Shown one piece after another: positions 57,801-64,000 of a stretch of 64,000 nucleotides of DNA; within the stretch, counting starts at the first letter, position 1; each line of letters starts with the position of its first letter. This DNA comes from Hymenolepis diminuta. Taxonomy: Eukaryota; Platyhelminthes; Cestoda; Cyclophyllidea; Hymenolepididae. Both the position numbers and the translations under genes were made by a program. The notes beneath the pieces were generated by a model. It was not told where the DNA came from, searched no databases, and saw nothing but the letters and a program-made list of their open reading frames with translations. The DNA lies in contig CAADRB010000002.1 in NCBI GenBank assembly GCA_900708905.1, positions 3,460,365-3,524,364 on the forward strand. Reading direction: 5' to 3'.

Positions 57801-60800
57801 TTCCTTCTAGAGTTCATTATTAACTGCTTTAGAGTTAAGCTCACCAGTGCATTCTTAACTTATCTAATACCTGCTACATTATCTGTGCCGTCTATTGGCA
57901 TTATCAACTACTTCAAAAGATTCTGATCTAAAATCAGACAAAATAGTAGAAAAGTGTGAAATTTCTTTAATTACATATAAATTGCTGATTAAGCTGCTGT
58001 TAAAGGATAATTTACGAAATCGGAGATCACAATCACAAAGGCCGTCGATACACTCTCAGCGGGTGGTTAAGCCTTGTTAAGAAAGAGGATGGTAGAAATC
58101 GAGATTCTTACCTGGGGGCTCCATAATCCCACCATCTTGTTGGAAACCCTTTCCCTATATGAGCTCGAAAGTTGTGTATTTTTGGTTCTAATTACGATGC
58201 AACCTCTTATTGGCACACAGACTTCCAGAAAGTGCTGATAAGACTTTGGAATTCTCATTGAAGGATCTATAAGAACAGTCCACAAAAGATTTTGAAGAGT
58301 GCAATAGGGTAGCCTGATTTATGCGTGTACTTGTACGATAGATTTCTCATTTTATAAGGGTATTTAGCTCATTCATTTTTTTTCATAATTTGTTTAATAT
58401 ATTTTTCAAATTTGTGCCGTCTTATTTTATCCTACATTCAATTTTGATGAACTGGCTTTCATATCACACAAGTGATAAGCTTCCCTTTAGAATCATTTTT
58501 ATAGTGTAATTCGGACGTTTTATAGATGTTGAAAAACATGGGTTTTTAACATCGATAAAATCTAACGGAAATATGAAGTCGATGCCTATGTAAGAAAACT
58601 TTTTCTTGGTGACGAACGCTGTGTTTCCTATAGGATGAAACAAAGCACTGCCTAACTACTCTGCAGATATGCACTTTACCTAATCCTTCGCAAACTCATT
58701 GAAGCTTATTAATACAATGCAGATTCAGATAGTTCTCAAGTCCAGTACTTTGCTATTACCATCAATCATTCTGAAGGTATCGTCGTGGTGATTAGTTTGT
58801 TTATTCCTAACCGCTCATTTCCGCTTTATATAATCTCGTTATTTGTAGAATGAAGTGGTCGGACTTTTCACCTCTACTCATCTTTGTCAATTATCCAATT
58901 TCGTTTTTCTTCTCATAACCTCGAGGCCCTTGAATTAATATAGTCACTCAGAGTAGTGATTATAGGTATAAGGACCGGCTCTCACTAAGATATGATTTTC
59001 AAGAAAGACCTCTTTCATTTTGTTTGAATTACTTCATTTTGTCGATTAAATCTTGGGGAACAATAAGGTGGTTTCTTTGTGGCTTTAACTATATGTTCCG
59101 ACAAGCTAGTATGTTTGAATACCTTTAATATTCAGTGATTGACTTATATAAGTAAAACCGTCAGGCTTCTCAATTTTAGACTTCTGGTGTTTTCGGTTAC
59201 TGTCAAAGAAGTAAATAAGGTAGGATTCCATTATTGTTAATGAGAATCACTTTTTCATCGGTTAAAAATTCGTATTTTAGAGAATACGCATTGGACTCAG
59301 TATTTCTACAATTCCTGAATATTTTAGAGGAAAACTTTTTCCATCGCATTTTCAGAAGAATGGGAAATTGTTAAGACTTTAATCGTTGATTACTAAGTCT
59401 ATTAAATCAAAAGGTCTTATCAGGGATACGATTTGAACAAGGGAAGTATAAATTATTATATTTACTGAGGAAAGGAAAGTGGAACCGACGATTTCAGTAT
59501 AACCAAACTTACAATCGACGCCGCTTTGTCCATAAGGCCTTCATGACTTGAAAATTTAGGAGTATTGTCTTTGATTAAAGCTCATCTATAAAGACGCCTG
59601 CATGGAAATTGCAGATTTTTATTTTTCGTAAAGTTGTGCTTCAAAACCTAGTTTCCATTCATCTGGTAGCAGAAGAAGGCATACACCTGAATTTATCAAT
59701 TTCAAAAGGTCGATTGTTGGTGTCATTTCCATCTTGGGATTTAGTTGGCATAAGCTACAATTTGCAACTTTACAATTTTTCTTTTTACAGCAAAGAAACT
59801 AACAGGGTAATATAAGCTTACATGATTCAACTTTCTTATTACTCACATAATCGTCTTTAATCTCGCTTGCTTCATTAATCCATCCCCCGGGTCGTCGTTA
59901 TGTATGTCGCCATGGTTACTTAACGCTTCTATTGGCCATATAACGAATTCATTTCTTTTCCCTATATCAATTCAAGCGCCCTGATACCTGGTGCATTTAT
60001 ATATTATTCACACATCCATGTGAATCACCCCTTAACACATTCTCGTGTTCTACTCCTTTCGTCAATGTATTCTGTTTAAATACTCCTGATAGATAATTAC
60101 TTATCTGGAAAAATCTAATATACATCCAGTCAAAAAGATAATTCAAAATACTTCAGAAGCCATCTTAGGGAAGCTCACGTTCTTTCACCTCTTTTTATTA
60201 ATATCAGCGATTTGTTATTCCGATCAGTGTGTCAGTGGGTCTCGAACCCATGACACCGTTGTCATTGAGTCATTTCTCTCCGTCTAATAAATGAATGAAT
60301 AAAGATACCTTTTATTTTGGTGATACAGAGGGCGTGTTATTGTCTACAAACTTAGATGTCAGAAGTTAGAAACCTGTTACATATTGATTGGAATGATCAA
60401 TCATGCCAGTTAATACTGATCAATAAGTAAATAGCCGAAGGAAGTCTTTTTTCAATCAGATGCTTAGGGGCTTCTCTTATCCAAAAGATCGATTATTATG
60501 ATGAGCAACATTCATTTCACTAATGAATATCTATATTTTTTTTTCCTTGGAAATAGCTGTTTTGACCCGAAGTCGCGAGGACTTGGAGAAGACTTACAAC
60601 TACTTGACCGAAATGATGGGTCTGGAGGGTTCGAGATCGGTGCTAGGCAATGGATCAGGGGGTTCGCGTAGTGCTCACGAGAATCGACACTCCACAAAAC
60701 TGCGCCTCATAGCCTCTCCTGCCTGGCGATTGCCTCTGAGACGCACTACAGCCAGACACTCCCTGCTCCTCTTTTCTGGCCAGTGGCCACCTTCCCTTCC

Positions 60801-63505
60801 GCGATCTGTCAACAGTGAGCACCCGTTAATGCTTACTATATCTCATCATTCGATCTTAGAATTCATTGTTCATTACACATCGTTGAAGGTAATGATATTT
60901 ATCTTAGTCGATAGATGAATCCCTCTGTGCTGACAAGTAAGTAAAAGGATGATCGTTCTCTTCGGTTGGCCAACTAGTGTTATTCCAAAAATCGTCTGTA
61001 TTCGTCGTTTTCTCTACAATGATATGTTGATGTCGCTGTTACTAGCTATTTAATTCACTGGGTGTAGGATGAATTAGTATTTGAACTAATACAGCCCAGA
61101 TTGTCACACCGAAATTTCTAGGTGCTCACCGGGATAAAACTAAGAGTGCAAATTTTCTAACCCGATTGGAATAAAATAAAAATACCTGTTGCTCAAATGA
61201 TATCCTTATTAATATGAAAATGCCACTGCCGATATAGCTTTTGATGTACCTGTTTCACCCTAATTTTGGTAACCTTATTTAAATATTTAAAGACTGGAGG
61301 TCTGTGTATCTGTTGTTATCGAATGGCCTTAGTAGCACTAGAGTCATAGAGGCAAAGAAAGACTTCTAAACCGAACACAGAAGAATTAGTATTTGGAAGA
61401 CCAATTAAGCAATAACTATATAGAGTATTGGTTATGTATACGAGGGTATAAGGCAGGGAATCTTCGCAAATACGCACACGAAGCAGAAATGAAAGTACAT
61501 ATAAGTAGATAACGTGTGGGTCAGACATGAACGTACACAGATAGGACCGATCTTCAATACATCACAATGTTTGCTAGTTCTAAATGAGTTTATTGACTAA
61601 AAATCGATTAAATTCTATAAAAATCGGGTGTGTTACGTATGTCAGTGTTCTGAAATCCACTTTGTCGCCGCATCTGTTGGTATTATTAATAGGTTTTAGT
61701 AAGTAATAGCAAAGCAGAGACAAACAAATCTAGTAGAAGACCCCTTAATAGTGGCAAACTAATTTTTAAAAATGAAATATCAAATGATGAAACACGCACA
61801 GCTATTCAGGATGACTAAATAGGGCATACATAGACACATATAGGGGAGTCACTGGCACTAAAATAAGGTTAAATATAAATATGTGTTGCGTGGTCAGGTA
61901 GGGTAGCAAAGCAGGAGAGAACATTTCGGGACAACCGACAATACTACTCGATGCTCATCTATCCGAATGTGTTTCTCAATCAAATTATTACTTATCTTCA
62001 CTCTTCAGAATTGAATAATTTATTCAAATTATAGTGAAATGAATGATGAACTTTCCTCATTTGCTTGGAACATTCGAAATACGAACACAGTATCTGGCTT
62101 TATTTGTCATTCGAATTGTTCATGATCATTCGCCTACAATTTCTTTAAACAAATCGTGATTCACTTATTGAACAAGTGAGCTTGAGTTTCGCATGACAAT
62201 TCTTGGCGATCTTTGCATGGATGCGAGTATATAACTCTGTAATGGTCTTTGCACTCAAACAACGGCTTCCAAACCTCATAATGTACCGATAACTTTGCAT
62301 GTTAGTGAGCAATTAAACACCTAAAGATCTTTACAGGAAGTTATTTTTCAACCACTCTGTATATTATAGTGCTGCACGGTTATGAATGACATACAGTCTA
62401 CAAGCGGTTCGATTACCGATTATTATCACTCGATAAAATGCCTTGATTTCCTTTTATGAACGTTCTTAAACCTAATCTGGCAAATTTATTGAAAATTGGA
62501 ATATGTTCGTCCTTAAATTGCATTGATTTACTTCCAACTTGACATTCTTTTGCTATCTCGATCATAGCTGCAAAATAATGTAGAAAGAAGACAGATCCAT
62601 AACAGAGAGAATTACAGAAAGATTCAAGGAACCCATGTCATTGAAATTACATTTATCACAAGGAGAGAAGATATTGAGATAAGGATGAGAAGTAGGGAGG
62701 GGATACCATTAAGCACTCTGATCTAACGCTTTAGTAAGTCGTAACTGGTGCTGCAGCAGCCAGGGAGAAGGCGTCAGCACAGTTACGAACTAGTTTTAAT
62801 TATGAAATTAGAAATAACATAGAATTAGTCTGAAAGAATATTAGCGCACCTGTTGGGATCACAGACCGGTCACGGTAACTGCAACTCATCGAGGACTACG
62901 TTCACAACCCTAGAAGACATCAAAGAATGCGTTTGGTATCGATCATGTAGTATTATATTGTGTCAATTACAACTGATTAGAAAGACAGACTTGAAGACGA
63001 GGAGAAGTCGACCATACTCAAATCTTCGTGTCCCAAAGAGAGTTTATTATGTGGTTCAGCACTGATATTCCGGATACCATTGTAACAATAGCAAAACAAA
63101 GGAATTATGTCGACTAAGGGGAACTGGAAAGGGAACATGCAAATGAGTTTGCCATAAATCAGTTTTTAAATATTTGTATCTTCTCTGATTGTGATGTATG
63201 CATCTATTTTCTTTGTTCTAGAGTCGCGAGATCAAATAGTTGGACAATTACTGAAATGCTCCCCTGAGAAATTCTCCTATTGGCTTGAATTCCCCGATGG
63301 TGTGCCACCAGGCGCAGAAAGCACCCGAGTCCCCATTTTCAGTGCTGAGGATGTTCGACATTTTGAAAAAGTCTGTGAAAATCTGATCTCGGATGATGAT
63401 AATGATGATATCATAAATTTTGAAGATGAAGTTGACAATGACAGTGATCTTGACGACGAAGAAGAATACCCTGTGGACGAATCGGATATTGAAGGCCACT
63501 CATAG
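54812..63505 (+). CDS. MTERF4: MTERF4-like mitochondrial transcription termination factor family protein
   Basis: In mammals MTERF4 recruits the rRNA methyltransferase NSUN4 to the large mitochondrial ribosomal subunit. Exons 54812-55346, 60557-60814, 63222-63505; introns 5210 and 2407 bases; phases 1 and 1; 358 residues without the first Met (human 381). Exon 1 ends with an mTERF repeat (RIIRRCPNLF ... LASVVKNFP), and the splice restores SVLTRSREDLEKTYNYL, aligned with the human PSVLREDLGQLEYKFQY region. Exon 2 then has the SPAW...ARHSLLLFSGQW repeat, and exon 3 ends in a long Asp/Glu tail, a hallmark of MTERF4. The N-terminus after the acceptor (FSSKLFRIRGGVLEARCLSS) is Arg/Ser-rich like a mitochondrial presequence. 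No genomic ATG opens it: the nearest in-frame ATG after the acceptor is at residue 24 of the model, behind a short out-of-frame ATG. An ATG at 54773 is in frame but lies before the acceptor. A leader ending in AUG would be in frame. Confidence 0.85.
56345..56475 (+). repeat. tRNA-derived SINE copy in MTERF4 intron 1
   Basis: GTGATGCATTGGTCACTGCG (A-box region), GTCAGAGATCACGGGATTGA (B-box region), CAGAGCGGAATGGCAAACCG and GATTAAGTTTAATCAC follow the family order. Confidence 0.6.
56895..56980 (+). repeat. Worn SINE fragment in MTERF4 intron 1
   Basis: ACGCGGTCAGAGATCAACAG and AACCAGGTGCTTTGGCTAATA are degenerate family blocks. Confidence 0.35.
57610..57790 (+). repeat. tRNA-derived SINE copy in MTERF4 intron 1
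   Basis: ACATCAGAGGCCCCGAGATC (B-box region), ATGGCGGACCTCACTGGTTA and TTCTGTCCAACAGGAGAAGT follow the family order, with the CTCTGCTTTAGG tail. Confidence 0.6.
60215..60290 (-). repeat. SINE head fragment, reverse orientation, in MTERF4 intron 1
   Basis: On the minus strand it reads TGACTCAATGACAACGGTGT, then CATGGGTTCGAGACCCACTG: a good B box (GGTTCGAGACC) without the body. Confidence 0.45.
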
Positions 63506-64000
63506 TATCCTTCACCAACCTTAGCTTTGTACATATAGTTATGGATTTTGTTATAATTTAATTAGTCTTCAAGATAGCCGCAAATCCCCGAATTGGATTT
63601 AAGGATGATTCCCTATATATTCGCATTCTCTATGGCAATACTTCGGTTTTTCGTCCACGAAGCTACAGTGACATCTTTCATGTCCCTATGACGCAAAACC
63701 CCTATTTGTCATGTCTAAAAGTGCCCATCGGTTCCNNCCCCCCTTCTTATAACATCCTCGTTTCACTTAAAAAGCACTCTGCGTTCATGTTCTTGTGCGA
63801 CCCTATCTAGGTGACTCGTATAGAAATTTATTGTTTTTTCCACTATAAATGAAACCCGCGCTTGTCAGTTGCCGGCTCCTAGGCTTCCCCCCCCCCATCT
63901 CCTCTCCTCCTCGGAACTCTTCCTTCTCTCCTTTACTCGCTTCAATCCTCGTGGCTTCCTCGAATACATTTTGGTCTAATCAACTCTTGGTATTCTGCTC
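63506..64000 (+). other. MTERF4 3' flank
   Basis: No gene recognised. Two unresolved bases at 63736-63737 and a C-run with pyrimidine-rich sequence at about 63886-63960. The pyrimidine tract could precede a further acceptor beyond the window. Confidence 0.45.

Larger units (their letters stand above)
55347..60556 (+). other. Intron 1 of MTERF4 (5.2 kb)
   Basis: GTGAGT donor and TTGGAAATAG acceptor. Apart from SINE copies I see no hidden exon; the protein reads straight across with human MTERF4, so none is needed. Confidence 0.7.

Overview
This looks like nuclear DNA from a flatworm, most likely a parasitic one (schistosome-like or tapeworm-like). The DNA is AT-rich and gene-poor, and every recognisable gene is animal-type and split by introns. 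Several introns near gene 5' ends are only 30-39 bases, a habit known from parasitic flatworms. The gene order, short intercistronic gaps and acceptor sites just before coding sequence also fit spliced-leader trans-splicing. The species cannot be named from the sequence. There are two assembly gaps (10138-10167 and 28826-28996) and a two-base N at 63736-63737.

Region by region: (1) 2489-4215, minus strand: eight exons of HRD1/synoviolin, the ER membrane E3 ubiquitin ligase, starting at its true N-terminus; the last C-terminal exon(s) are not found and may lie left of the window. (2) About 4.2-14.3 kb: no supportable gene; repeats, including a decayed 1.37-kb tandem duplication and a trace of non-LTR reverse transcriptase. 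(3) 14739-17731, plus: a three-exon Pax-type gene whose paired domain stops after the N-terminal PAI half; a TATA box, a 5'UTR intron and inverted CCAAT boxes lie upstream. (4) About 17.7-32.4 kb: repeats and GC-richer islands, including a second decayed tandem duplication (period about 1.5 kb). (5) 32407-34943 plus and 39085-40495 minus: two diverged, convergent paralogues of canonical poly(A) polymerase with the same intron positions. One has lost active-site residues; the other keeps them but has an in-frame TGA. (6) 46768-63505, plus: three genes in a row, EMSY (ENT-domain chromatin protein), an unrecognised helical protein of 530 residues, and MTERF4 (mitochondrial ribosome biogenesis). 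The second and third are 128 bases apart (stop codon to acceptor).

The last three genes are best read as an operon processed by trans-splicing. MTERF4 has no suitable genomic ATG after its acceptor, but is in frame with a leader that ends in AUG, which would create a good mitochondrial presequence. Gene models were built by hand from splice-site phase and recalled family sequences. All five complete models close in frame (EMSY 623 aa, solenoid 530 aa, Pax 376 aa, poly(A) polymerase paralogue A 448 aa, MTERF4 358 aa plus leader Met). A tRNA-derived SINE family and at least one other dispersed repeat are scattered through the non-coding DNA.
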